A stretch of 56,504 bases of DNA from Mesorhizobium sp. dw_380 (GCF_018588885.1 NZ_JAFFIW010000038.1:1-56504); one strand, 5' to 3'. Counted from the first letter of the stretch, positions 9,104-17,436 are shown. A program made the numbers and translations. The notes: generated by a model not told the origin, from the letters alone.

Positions 9104-10352
9104 TGTCTTGCTCCTGTAGTGCGTGTTCAAGGATGGTGATGCCACGATCGAGTTCGGCATCGGTGATGGTTATCGGCGGGAGGACTTTGATAACGTCGCG
9201 ATTTGGCCCCGAGGATTCGATAAGAAGGCCATTTTCGAATGCGACATCGTGCACGCGGCCGACAACTGCCGGTGAACGGCATTTCAGGCCGGCCATCAGA
9301 CCGCGGCCGCGCTTCTGTTCGATGTATCTTGGAAATTTCGCAACCAGGCGATCGAGGTGCGTTTGCAGCCTGACGGCTGTCCGCTCGACACCTGCAGTAA
9401 ATTTCCTATCCGACCACATCTTGCACATGGCTCCTGCCGTCACGAAGGCGAAATTGTTTCCTCTGAAGGTCCCGCTATGTTCTCCGGGCTTCCATATATC
9501 CAAGTAGGGTCGAATCAGAACGATGGACAACGGACTACCTGAACCGCTAAGGGACTTAGAAAGACAAACAATATCCGGTTCGATTTTTGCAGACTCGAAT
9601 GAGAAGAAGTCGCCAGTTCGGCCCGCACCTGCCTGGATGTCGTCGACGATAAAAACAATGCCATGCGTGCGGCAAATGCGCTGAATTTCCGTGAGCCACG
9701 CTGCGGATGCGGCGTTCATGCCGCCCTCTGCCTGGATGGTCTCCAGAATGATTGCGGCAGGCTTTTCTATGCCGCTCCCCGGGTCGCTCAAAACGCTGTC
9801 GATGTAACTGGCGGAATCGAAAGCTTGGCTCGGATAGCCGTCATAGGGAACACGGATCACATCGTGGCGAGCGACGCCTCCCAGTTCCCTGGTTGAGGCC
9901 GAGCCCGACACCGCTAGAGAGCCGAGCGACATGCCGTGGAACGCATTCGTAAAGGCCATGACGCTCGAGCGGCCGGTGTATTTTCGCGCCAGCGCCAGAG
10001 CCGCTTCGTTGGCGTTCGTGCCGGTCGGCCCAGGAAACTGAATCTTGTATGAAAGGCCTCTGGGTTTCAGGATCCAATCGACGAACCCTTCAATGAAGTC
10101 ACGCTTTGCCGCCGTATGCATATCAAGCGACAGAAGAATGTTCTCACCGACGAGATATTCAATCGCCGGCGCCATAATATCCGGATTGTTGTGCCCGTAG
10201 TTGAGTGCGCCGGAACCCACCAGGAAATCGATAAAGGGCTTACCCGTCTCGTCCCAGATCGTCGCCCCAAGGGCCTTCGTAAAGACGGTGGGGAACGCCC
10301 GGCAATAACGACGAACGCTAGATTCATGAGCCGTGAAAGCGTCGGTGTCCAT
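9096..10352 (-). CDS. class III aminotransferase, EctB-like (diaminobutyrate--2-oxoglutarate type)
   Basis: A 418-residue PLP aminotransferase that closely resembles EctB-type enzymes, which turn L-aspartate 4-semialdehyde into 2,4-diaminobutyrate with glutamate as donor. Seen are FPGPTGTNANEAALALARK (106-124), AFHGMSLGSLA (137-147), VDDIQAGAGRTGDFFSFE (236-253) and LSKSLSGSGSPL with the PLP lysine at K266. ATG 10352 is preferred because AGAGGA lies six bases before it; an in-frame TTG at 10379 has no better site. EctA and EctC are absent, so this is not an ectoine operon. The next gene, an oxygenase, is translationally coupled. A likely role is supply of a diamino acid such as diaminobutyrate for a modified amino-acid product (inference). 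Confidence 0.88.
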   Translation of the reverse strand: MDTDAFTAHESSVRRYCRAFPTVFTKALGATIWDETGKPFIDFLVGSGALNYGHNNPDIMAPAIEYLVGENILLSLDMHTAAKRDFIEGFVDWILKPRGLSYKIQFPGPTGTNANEAALALARKYTGRSSVMAFTNAFHGMSLGSLAVSGSASTRELGGVARHDVIRVPYDGYPSQAFDSASYIDSVLSDPGSGIEKPAAIILETIQAEGGMNAASAAWLTEIQRICRTHGIVFIVDDIQAGAGRTGDFFSFESAKIEPDIVCLSKSLSGSGSPLSIVLIRPYLDIWKPGEHSGTFRGNNFAFVTAGAMCKMWSDRKFTAGVERTAVRLQTHLDRLVAKFPRYIEQKRGRGLMAGLKCRSPAVVGRVHDVAFENGLLIESSGPNRDVIKVLPPITITDAELDRGITILEHALQEQDNA

Positions 10353-10379
10353 ATTAAGTCCTCTGCACATAGTCGTCAA

Positions 10380-11222
10380 AGAAGAGAGCTGTTTAATGGC
10401 TAGTGGTTTGCGGCATATGTTCGTCGTTTAACATTGAAGCAGAATGCCGGAGGCAGCTTTGTTTGGTCTGGGTTTGGTCTGGTGGTGCCGGGATCCTCAT
10501 TGAATATTGTTGGTTGCGTTGCCCTCCATTCGGATGTCTTCGGGGAATGTGCTGCAACAAGATGGCTTCTAAACCTTCCGCGAAAGCACCGATACTATGG
10601 CATCAGGTAGTTGACGTACCCACCCATCGCTGCCCATAGCGCCTCCGCACAAATGAATGGGTCCAAGGAGATCAGCAGGGTCGCGTCGCCAGAGGTTGTG
10701 TCGCTCGGCGGTAGCGAAGCCGCTCGCGAGCGCGCTCCTCGATGGCGCCGTAGCGAGCGAGCGGCTTCGCGGCGGTCATCAATATTCGCCGTTCAACCTC
10801 GGGCTGCGGACACCAACCTGATTCAAGAAACTATTTGATGACCGATGACACAGCGAAAGCCACGCTCTCTTTGAGAAGAATGCGGATTCCGATCTCTTGC
10901 GCGATAACTGGCCCGAGCCGCCGGATCAAAAGGGCGGGGCCGCCGTGGACCCCCTTGACGGAAAGCCCGTTCGTAGGCCAGGCGGAAGCAACCGGGAGAC
11001 GCGCTGGCGAAGGGCCGCATCGGTTTCGAGAGCGTCAACTACCGCGACGGCAACCATCCCCGGCCGCAGCTGGGGCTGCTGCCTTCAGGCGAGTCGAACA
11101 GGAGATCGTCTGGGAGGCTGAAGGCGTTGACGAGGTGGGCCGTGAGTAAGTAATCAAGCGCTGATCGGGATCGACGAACGCTGTTTCCGTCCGACCGAGG
11201 TTGACCTGTGATCGGCGTTACC
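10380..11222. other. long intergenic stretch with inverted repeat
   Basis: I see no gene that I can name in these 840 bp. There are open frames on both strands but with no family match or ribosome site. A 14-bp perfect inverted repeat lies at 10714-10770 (separate entry). A TGT-N10-ACA motif occurs at 10418-10433 but no -24/-12 element lies at a suitable distance on either strand. Confidence 0.4.
10714..10770. repeat. 14-bp perfect inverted repeat
   Basis: GCGAAGCCGCTCGC at 10714-10727 is the exact reverse complement of GCGAGCGGCTTCGC at 10757-10770, with a 29-bp spacer. No T-run follows, so a simple terminator is not indicated. It may be an IS end or a structured remnant. Confidence 0.6.
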
Positions 11223-12230
11223 TCAAGGCAGGCAGGCCGACAAGCTCGGTTGGAAGCCGAAGACCCCTTTCGATGTGGTCGAGGCCCACTGCCGCGCCTC
11301 ACGCGAAAACACGATGGCGTCGCGAGCAGGTGCATTTGTCGTGGGGCCATCCGCATTGCCAGGCACGCCCTCTCGGCCGGCATCCGCCCAGGTCCGGTCG
11401 TTTGGATCGGCGAATTCACACATTCTGCAAAGCAGAAAACCATCCGCTCCATTCATGCGGTCGACGATTTCGCGAAAAACTGGCTTTTCAAACAGATCGG
11501 AGTAACCCTCATATAGAAGGTTGCCCAATACGTGACTCCGTTCAAAATCCATGGAGCACAGGGTGACGTCGCCGTTTGGAAGAAGAACATTCCGATACTG
11601 TCGTTCGTCCACGCAGGTTAGGGCTCCGAGCACTGGCTGACGTGGTGCAACGATCTTAGGGTCGACGCTTCCACCCCTACTGCTCACCGGCCGCGCTTTT
11701 ATCAGTGCTTCGGTAGGAATAATGTCGGCTATATCTGGGTGGGGCTCGCCCAAGGCCACGAATCGGATCAAGGGGATGTCCGCGTCGACGAGTTGACGAA
11801 CCAGATCGCGATACTTGTCTCCGACCAGGCGGCTGTTCATGTAGGTGCCGTCATCGAAAACATGGACCACGAATACGCCCAAGCGCAAGGCTTGCAATCG
11901 CTGCAGGTCCTGCCCGTTCATTCCCACCAGCGTCGTAAAAATCCTGATGCCATGGCCTTTGGCGAAGGCGTGCTCCACCATTTCGGTGCAGTCCGGATTG
12001 AGCCAAGGTTCGGAGTATCCCGCAAAACCAATGTCGACGGAAGTCGGTACGCGGGCCAGACACCGCTTGAAATCTTCAAGACCCAGATGACTCGCATGAG
12101 ACACTTTTCTTTGCCGGACCGCGAACTTGTCCTGGGGACAATATGAACATCCTACGACACATCCCGTGGTCGTCGTTATCTCCAAAACCCTGCCGGCTGT
12201 GTTTGCTGAGCGAAGTTCCGGTAAAATCAC
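11223..12230 (-). CDS. radical SAM protein with SPASM-like C-terminal cysteines
   Basis: A 335-residue radical S-adenosylmethionine enzyme. The CxxxCxxC cluster motif is CVVGCSYC (C24, C28, C31). A C-terminal part with LTCVDERQYRNVLLPNGDVT, LCSMDFERSHVLGNL and CRMCEF looks like the region that binds auxiliary Fe-S clusters in SPASM/Twitch proteins, many of which modify peptides, while others act on small molecules. The frame opens with GTG at 12230, directly after an in-frame TAA. A strong AGGAGG lies about 20 bases further up, too far for this GTG and well placed for an ATG in another frame (12246), so the exact start is uncertain. A perfect sigma-54 promoter with NifA site lies 390 bp upstream on the same strand, so expression in nitrogen-fixing cells is likely. 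Confidence 0.85.
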   Translation of the reverse strand: MILPELRSANTAGRVLEITTTTGCVVGCSYCPQDKFAVRQRKVSHASHLGLEDFKRCLARVPTSVDIGFAGYSEPWLNPDCTEMVEHAFAKGHGIRIFTTLVGMNGQDLQRLQALRLGVFVVHVFDDGTYMNSRLVGDKYRDLVRQLVDADIPLIRFVALGEPHPDIADIIPTEALIKARPVSSRGGSVDPKIVAPRQPVLGALTCVDERQYRNVLLPNGDVTLCSMDFERSHVLGNLLYEGYSDLFEKPVFREIVDRMNGADGFLLCRMCEFADPNDRTWADAGREGVPGNADGPTTNAPARDAIVFSREARQWASTTSKGVFGFQPSLSACLP

Positions 12231-12332
12231 TGGTGATTACTCCCATCTACCTCCTGCGAAGCGCCACGATAGTGTACGTGTGCCTTTGGCTTTCTGACAC
12301 CGCCTGTTGATCCACCGCGGCAACGCGGCCAT

Positions 12333-12551
12333 CTACCCTTTTTCGCAGCCTAAGCCGACCGGTTCGCCGATTTGCCGGGCCGACTCTTCACAAACTTCCA
12401 GCGCGTCGGACCAGAGACAGCATTGCAATTTTCGAGGCATCACTCGCTCCGGAGATGTAGCCTCAATCGTCGATCGCTGGCCCGTCGCCGAGATGCGCGC
12501 GCAGCACCCTCGAACCCGCCGGAGAGAAGCTTTCTGGATGAGGTCGATCAT
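12333..12551 (-). CDS. small Cys-containing ORF in the NifA-promoter leader (uncertain)
   Basis: This 72-codon frame lies between the sigma-54 promoter at 12622-12636 and the radical SAM gene, in the same direction. It encodes six cysteines, including two CC pairs (RGCCAR, LQCCLW) and a C-terminal GLGCEKG. I recognise no family, and its ribosome site is poor: AAGGG abuts the ATG. Another leader frame starting at ATG near 12589 has a better-spaced GAGGG and gives about 39 codons. Either could be a peptide substrate for the radical SAM enzyme, or both could be chance frames in a rearranged leader. I lean to chance at present. Confidence 0.2.
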   Translation of the reverse strand: MIDLIQKASLRRVRGCCARISATGQRSTIEATSPERVMPRKLQCCLWSDALEVCEESARQIGEPVGLGCEKG

Positions 12552-12621
12552 CCCTTACGTCGAGCGAGTTCCGTGTTCTCATGCGGCTTAACCCTCACAC
12601 TATATTGCCGCACCTCGACCA

Positions 12622-12636
12622 GCAAAGGCCGTGCCA
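12622..12636 (-). promoter_or_regulatory. perfect sigma-54 (-24/-12) promoter
   Basis: Read on the minus strand this is TGGCACGGCCTTTGC, matching the RpoN consensus TGGCACG-N4-TTGC at every fixed position. It points toward the radical SAM gene (start 12230) and probably the genes beyond. The NifA-type site at 12733-12748 sits at the usual upstream-activator distance. Confidence 0.85.
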
Positions 12637-12732
12637 GTGCCCTTGGCGCGCAGTTACTGCGTGATAGGCTTCGAAAAGCCCGACAGGCCCAAGACGCTCC
12701 GCTGTTTTGAACCCGACATGTTTTCTGACGGC

Positions 12733-12748
12733 TGTCAGATTTTGGACA
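12733..12748. promoter_or_regulatory. NifA upstream activator sequence (TGT-N10-ACA)
   Basis: TGTCAGATTTTGGACA fits the NifA-binding consensus TGT-N10-ACA exactly. Its centre is about 105 bp upstream of the -24 element at 12636, the spacing found at nif and fix promoters. Together the two elements predict activation by NifA with RpoN under low oxygen in nodules. Confidence 0.75.
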
Positions 12749-12869
12749 CACATCACTCATGCGTCAGTCGCTTAAGACAGAATGGCGTGCTGAGTTCTGC
12801 AAATTCGCTGAGAGCGGGCGGTCATGACAGGGTGGTGCTCAACGTCACCGATTCCCTGGAAGGAACGCC

Positions 12870-13073
12870 GCCATGATCAAGACGGAAAGTAAGACCGCCA
12901 GCGCTGCCGTCAAAGACATTCTGCTTTGAAACCCGGATAGATCGAACGAGGTGGGTGATGCAGGAGGTGCTCGAGGCCGAGATGGACGAGGCGCTGGGGC
13001 TTCGAAGAGCGAGCGCACGCCGGAGCTCTCGGCTATCACGCGCGCTACTACGGGCGGAGAACTAGCTGCGCAC
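12870..13073 (+). pseudogene. IS256-family transposase N-terminal remnant
   Basis: The plus strand holds MQEVLEAEMDEALG starting at 12958, then in a shifted frame GASKSERTPEL, then in another frame GYHARYYGR. In order these match the start of IS256/Mutator-family transposases. The rest of the gene is gone: the LuxR gene follows at once on the other strand. It is inactive. Confidence 0.6.
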
Positions 13074-13817
13074 CTACGGCGGTTCGATAATCCCAACTTT
13101 CAAAGCTTTTACAACAGCTACCGTTCTGCTGGTCGCATCCAACTTCCGCATTACATTTTTTAAATGGAAATCTATCGTATTTCGTGATCTGCCTAAAATA
13201 GTTCCTATTTCCCATGACGATTTTCCTTTCGACACCCAATCAATGCACTGTATTTCTCTCGGAGACAGGTTATGTACTCGTTCCGACGCAGTCGTAGTGT
13301 CGAACTTCGTAACCATCCGATGAAACCGCAGCGCGGCCATTTGCAGGTAGGTGATCGTTCTATTCTGCAATTCGCAGTCCGAGGATTGAGCAAAACTCAC
13401 AAACCTAAAGCTGTCACCAGGGCCATGTAATGGGACGGTAACGCCTGACCTCAAGCCGAATGTTGCTGCTTCGTCCAAGACGCGGCGTCCATCTTCAGTT
13501 ATGCTTTCATCGGTATACACCTCGCTCCATCGAAAGGGCCCCGCCTCCTTTCGACCTTTCTTGATGAGTGGGTCTATTTTGGCATAGCCCATTCTCGAGT
13601 AGCGCTCCTGCCATTCAGCAGGATAATTCCACATCACCACAGAACCCTCTCGGTTCGGCTTGAAAACCCCCTGTTTTGATGCGAGCGGGCCATAGGCAAT
13701 CCACGGGCAATCGAACTTCAGCGCAAACGCAGACATCCGTTCGAACAACTGTTCGGATTGAGCGATATCATCAGTCATCTCGAGGAATAGGTCTAACTCC
13801 ACCTGCGGGAGTTCCAT
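13074..13817 (-). CDS. LuxR-family quorum-sensing-type transcriptional regulator
   Basis: A 247-residue regulator with an N-terminal autoinducer-binding domain and a C-terminal LuxR-type helix-turn-helix (LSPREIQCIDWVSKGKSSWE, about 184-203, followed by IGTILGRSRNTIDFHLKNVM). The residues that contact acyl-homoserine lactones in TraR/LuxR have counterparts here: W69, Y73, D82-P83, W97 and a Gly near 125, so ligand binding is plausible. The start ATG at 13817 has AAGGAGG at ideal spacing. No LuxI-type synthase is found in the window, so it is an orphan or uses a signal made elsewhere. It is divergent from the ABC exporter at 14494 and may control it and the neighbouring biosynthetic genes (inference). 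Confidence 0.9.
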   Translation of the reverse strand: MELPQVELDLFLEMTDDIAQSEQLFERMSAFALKFDCPWIAYGPLASKQGVFKPNREGSVVMWNYPAEWQERYSRMGYAKIDPLIKKGRKEAGPFRWSEVYTDESITEDGRRVLDEAATFGLRSGVTVPLHGPGDSFRFVSFAQSSDCELQNRTITYLQMAALRFHRMVTKFDTTTASERVHNLSPREIQCIDWVSKGKSSWEIGTILGRSRNTIDFHLKNVMRKLDATSRTVAVVKALKVGIIEPP

Positions 13818-14493
13818 GATGCCTCCTTCATTGCGTTCTCATCGGTGCAAAGTTTGCTCCAGCCCAGCCTCGCAACATCCGAAGTCAACGGGACTCGAGC
13901 CGGAGTTCCTTTCGCCACCTGGAGTACCCTCAAGAGTCGTGCCAGCTTGCGAGCGAAGCTTCTTCTTCAGGTCGTCAATCGACTGGGGGAGGTACCCAGG
14001 AGGCGAACCGAACAGCACTGTGTCGGGGAGCGCACAATCCGACAGTCGAGCATTCGATTGACGGAATATGGGCAGGAACGTATTCGCGGCGCGCTTTTGA
14101 AATCAGCACCTAAGTCCCGGGCCTGAGAAAGCTGCATGGCAACTGTACTTATTTGATCGAGGCAACGTGATGCACTCACTCCGCTTATCGGATGGAGAAA
14201 GAACAAGTTCACAATTCAATCGATACGTCGACCTTCTTTTCCAATCTCCCGAGCTGGGCAGCCGTAGCAAAAGTATTCGACTGGATCGCGGCTGACTTTC
14301 TCCAGGCTCGGTAACCTGCTGAATTTGTCCTTCGGATGTTCCCGCTCAGTTGGCACGACTTTTGAACATCACCGTCGTGAGGCGGCAGGAGCTGCCCGCC
14401 AAAATTGATGCTGTTATGGGGGAGGTCGAAAATTCTAGTTTTGTCTTTTAACGTCTTTGGGACCGAGCGTGTTGATGCGCCCGCTTGGAAACT
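13818..14493. other. divergent intergenic region between luxR-type gene and exporter
   Basis: This stretch of about 675 bp contains no gene I recognise. It should hold the promoters of both flanking genes. A sigma-54-like element on the plus strand at 14351-14366 is described separately. I did not find a convincing lux-box palindrome. Confidence 0.5.
14351..14366 (+). promoter_or_regulatory. imperfect sigma-54-like element upstream of exporter
   Basis: TGGCACGACTTTTGAA matches the RpoN consensus except that the -12 GC is GA. It points at the exporter start about 130 bp away. No TGT-N10-ACA site is seen at about 100 bp upstream. The -12 mismatch usually weakens such promoters strongly. Confidence 0.3.
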
Positions 14494-16296
14494 ATGAAAC
14501 GTTTCCCCGTCCATGGACGCGGCGCCACTGGTCGCCACGTACTCGCCTTCACTGTCCGCCACTGGAGCCGGCAGCCGGTGCGGCTCGCGATCATCACGGC
14601 TGCGATGCTTGCCTCCACGCTGGCTGACGTGCTGATGCCGGTCTATTCAGGTCGTCTCATCGATGCTGTTGCAGGCGGCGCTGCTGTGGCAGCACCAGCC
14701 TGGCATTCGGCCCTTGCAGCCTTCTCTGTACCGATTGCGCTTGCGCTCGTTGCCATCGCCATGCGCCACATCGCCGTCATTGGCCTGAACGATCTTTTGC
14801 TGAAGATGATGTCCGATGTCGCGAACGAAGCGTTCTATCATGTCCAGCGCTTTTCGACAGACTGGCATGCGAACAGCTTCGCCGGCTCGACAGTGCGCAA
14901 GATAACGCGCGGCATGTGGGCGCTCGACCCTCTAAACAGCACAATATTGGTCGCGCTGTTCCCGTCCTTTATCATCTTGGTAGGTTCGACGGCGCTGCTC
15001 GGCTGGCACTGGCCGGTCATGGGCGTGATCTTTGCTTGCGGCTCTCTGATCTATCTAGCGTTTTCGATTTCGCTGTCGCTCAGCTATGTCGCGCCGGCGG
15101 CGAGCCTTGCCAACCAATGGGACACAAAGCTCGGCGGCGCGCTTGCGGACGCGGTCAGTTGCAACGCTGTGGTCAAAGGCTTCGGCGCCGAGGTTCGCGA
15201 AGACCAGCGGCTTGAAAATATCATGACCAAATGGCGGCACCGCGCGCGCCGGAGTTGGGTGCGCGGAACGATCGTCGACTCAACCCAAGGCGTCACTTTG
15301 GTTGCGCTCAGGGTGGCGGTGGTCGGATATGCCCTGCTTCTGTGGTCGCATGGACAGGCAACGCCGGGCGAGATAGCCTATGTTCTCACGTCCTTCATCG
15401 TCCTGAAGGGCTATCTGCGTGATGCCGGCATGCATGTCCGCACCGTGCAACGCTCGGTTAATGATATGGAAGAACTGGTGGCCATCCACAATCAGCAGCT
15501 GGATGTTGCGGATCGTCCAGAGGCCAAGCCGATCCGGATCACGACGGGCCGCATCGATTTCGAGAACGTCCACTTCCGTTACGCCAACCATCCCCTGCCG
15601 ATCTATAGCCAATGTTCGCTGTCGATTGAGGCTGGCGAAAGGGTTGGGTTGGTTGGACCTTCCGGTTCCGGCAAGTCAACATTCGTGAAGCTCATCCAGA
15701 GACTCTACGACCTGAGCGGCGGCCGGATCCTGATAGACGGCCAGGACGTCTCCGAGGTGACCCAAGAGTCGCTCCGTTCGCAGATCGCGATCGTGCAGCA
15801 GGAGCCTATCCTGTTTCACAGGTCGCTTGCCGAGAACATCGCCTATGGCCGGCCTGGCGCGAGCCAGGCCGAAATCGAGCAAGCGGCACGGCTGGCCAGT
15901 GCGCATGACTTCATCGCGCCCCTGCCGAAGGGCTATGGGACATTGGTCGGCGAAAGAGGTTTGAAGCTCTCCGGCGGCGAGCGCCAGCGCGTGGCGATCG
16001 CGCGCGCCTTCCTGGCGAACGCGCCGATCCTTATTCTTGACGAGGCCACATCGAGCCTCGATTCGGAATCCGAGGTGCTCATTCAACAAGCGGTGGATCG
16101 GTTGATGGTGGGTCGAACCACACTCGTCATCGCACACCGGCTGTCGACGGTCCGCTCGCTCGATCGGCTGCTCGTCTTCGACCGTGGCCGCATCATGGAG
16201 GACGGCGATCATGCCGCGCTGATCGATCTCGATGGTGGCATTTACCGCCGCCTCTTCGAACGGCAGGCGTTGGAACTAGCGATGGGCCTGGCCTGA
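14494..16296 (+). CDS. ABC exporter, fused membrane and ATPase domains (MsbA/ABCB type)
   Basis: A half-transporter of about 600 residues with an N-terminal six-helix membrane domain and a C-terminal ATPase. It is expected to act as a homodimer in the inner membrane and export a lipid, peptide or small molecule. The ATPase shows Walker A GPSGSGKST (about 388-396), the Q-loop, the signature LSGGERQR, Walker B ILILDEATS and the switch His in IAHRLST. The ATG at 14494 is chosen over an in-frame TTG at 14485; neither has a strong ribosome site. It is divergent from the LuxR-type regulator and sits within the putative biosynthetic region, so it is the best candidate for product export or self-protection (inference). 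Confidence 0.92.
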   Translation: MKRFPVHGRGATGRHVLAFTVRHWSRQPVRLAIITAAMLASTLADVLMPVYSGRLIDAVAGGAAVAAPAWHSALAAFSVPIALALVAIAMRHIAVIGLNDLLLKMMSDVANEAFYHVQRFSTDWHANSFAGSTVRKITRGMWALDPLNSTILVALFPSFIILVGSTALLGWHWPVMGVIFACGSLIYLAFSISLSLSYVAPAASLANQWDTKLGGALADAVSCNAVVKGFGAEVREDQRLENIMTKWRHRARRSWVRGTIVDSTQGVTLVALRVAVVGYALLLWSHGQATPGEIAYVLTSFIVLKGYLRDAGMHVRTVQRSVNDMEELVAIHNQQLDVADRPEAKPIRITTGRIDFENVHFRYANHPLPIYSQCSLSIEAGERVGLVGPSGSGKSTFVKLIQRLYDLSGGRILIDGQDVSEVTQESLRSQIAIVQQEPILFHRSLAENIAYGRPGASQAEIEQAARLASAHDFIAPLPKGYGTLVGERGLKLSGGERQRVAIARAFLANAPILILDEATSSLDSESEVLIQQAVDRLMVGRTTLVIAHRLSTVRSLDRLLVFDRGRIMEDGDHAALIDLDGGIYRRLFERQALELAMGLA

Positions 16297-16683
16297 GCGC
16301 CAAGTATCAGGATCGAGTGCCCGACCGCGAGAGCGCCCATTCCCGGTACAAAATGTATCGCCGTCTCACGACATCCCAAATCTAGCCCGGTCGACGTATA
16401 TTGGGAAGCACATGGAGGTGTCCGCTGAAACCGACTCCCATCCAAAAAAACATAAGGTACCGTCCATCATACTCCTGTTTCGCTTGCATTGCGCAGAACT
16501 TAAGCTCGTTAATTTTCGCTTAGAAAATTCTAGAACTATACTGCAAGAGATCCTCCGAAATCCTAGACCTCTTTCATACCGGGCACAACGCAAACGTTTC
16601 GCTCAGGTTGCAACCTAAGCTGTCAAACACCTTTTAAGAGAGCGGTGTCCAATGAAGTCCGGCTTGGCAAACCTGCGCAGGTT
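16297..16683. other. intergenic, no recognisable gene
   Basis: This 387-bp A/T-richer gap separates the convergent exporter and SDR genes. Nothing coding is supported, and no obvious hairpin-plus-T-run terminator stands out. Confidence 0.45.
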
Positions 16684-17436
16684 CTACTGTGGCAGACTGA
16701 GCTTCGCCATTCGGCCTCCATCGATCGTCCACACCTGACCGGTGATAAACGAGGATTCTGGCGAAGCCAGCCAGACTACGAGGTTCGCGACCTCCTCCGG
16801 CTTCCCCGTTCGCCCAATTGGATGGATATTACCGATCTGCTGGCGAAAGCGCTTGGGGTCCGGCATGCTCTCGATGAAATCCAAGTTCAGGTCGGTGTCG
16901 ATCCAGCCAGGCGCGACAGCGTTGCAGCGCACACCTTCGGCGCCGTGGTCGATCGCAACCGCGCGGGTGAGACCGTGGAGACCAGCCTTGGAGGCGCAAT
17001 AGGCCGCGTGTTTCGGGTTGGATCCCAGCCCCTCGATCGATCCGACATTCACGATCGCGCCGCCAGTGGACCGCAGGTGAGGCATCGCCGCCTTTATCAG
17101 CACGAATGGGGTGGTCAGATTTATGGCGATCGTCCTCTCCCAATCTGCTAGGCTCATATCTTCGACGAGCGCCTCCTGCATGACCCCGGCGTTGTTTACC
17201 AGGACATCGAGCCGTCCCGCCCGTTCGACAACCGCTTTGATAGCATGAGCCGCCTTGGTCGGAGCTGTGAAGTCGACCGAAATGGCCTCGAATTCCCGGT
17301 CCTCACCACGTTGAGCGGTGAACACGCGAGCGCCCTCGTCCCTTAGACGTCGCGCAGTCGCAAGACCGATGCCGCTACGCCCGCCCGTCACGAGAGCCAC
17401 CTTACCTGCAAACCTTTTATCCAACTGCCTTTCCAC
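16684..17436 (-). CDS. short-chain dehydrogenase/reductase (SDR)
   Basis: A 250-residue classical SDR. It shows VTGGRSGIGLATARR at the nucleotide site, VLVNNAGVMQEA, a catalytic Ser in IVNVGSIEGLG, YCASKAGLHGL with the Tyr/Lys pair, and a C-terminal FITGQVWTIDGG. The given start is a GTG at 17436; a TTG four codons further in has a better-spaced GGAAAGG, so the true start is uncertain by a few codons. It has no same-strand partner close by: 1.5 kb of non-coding, repeat-containing sequence separates it from the ATP-grasp gene. The substrate is unknown. Confidence 0.92.
   Translation of the reverse strand: MERQLDKRFAGKVALVTGGRSGIGLATARRLRDEGARVFTAQRGEDREFEAISVDFTAPTKAAHAIKAVVERAGRLDVLVNNAGVMQEALVEDMSLADWERTIAINLTTPFVLIKAAMPHLRSTGGAIVNVGSIEGLGSNPKHAAYCASKAGLHGLTRAVAIDHGAEGVRCNAVAPGWIDTDLNLDFIESMPDPKRFRQQIGNIHPIGRTGKPEEVANLVVWLASPESSFITGQVWTIDGGRMAKLSLPQ

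Noticed and set aside
9096..10352. Ectoine operon
   Set aside because: EctB-like enzyme only; no EctA or EctC, and the oxygenase next to it does not look like EctD.
10418..10433. TGT-N10-ACA (NifA-type) motif before the EctB-like gene
   Set aside because: No -24/-12 element lies 80-150 bp away in either direction; a TGT-N10-ACA alone is expected several times by chance in 56 kb.
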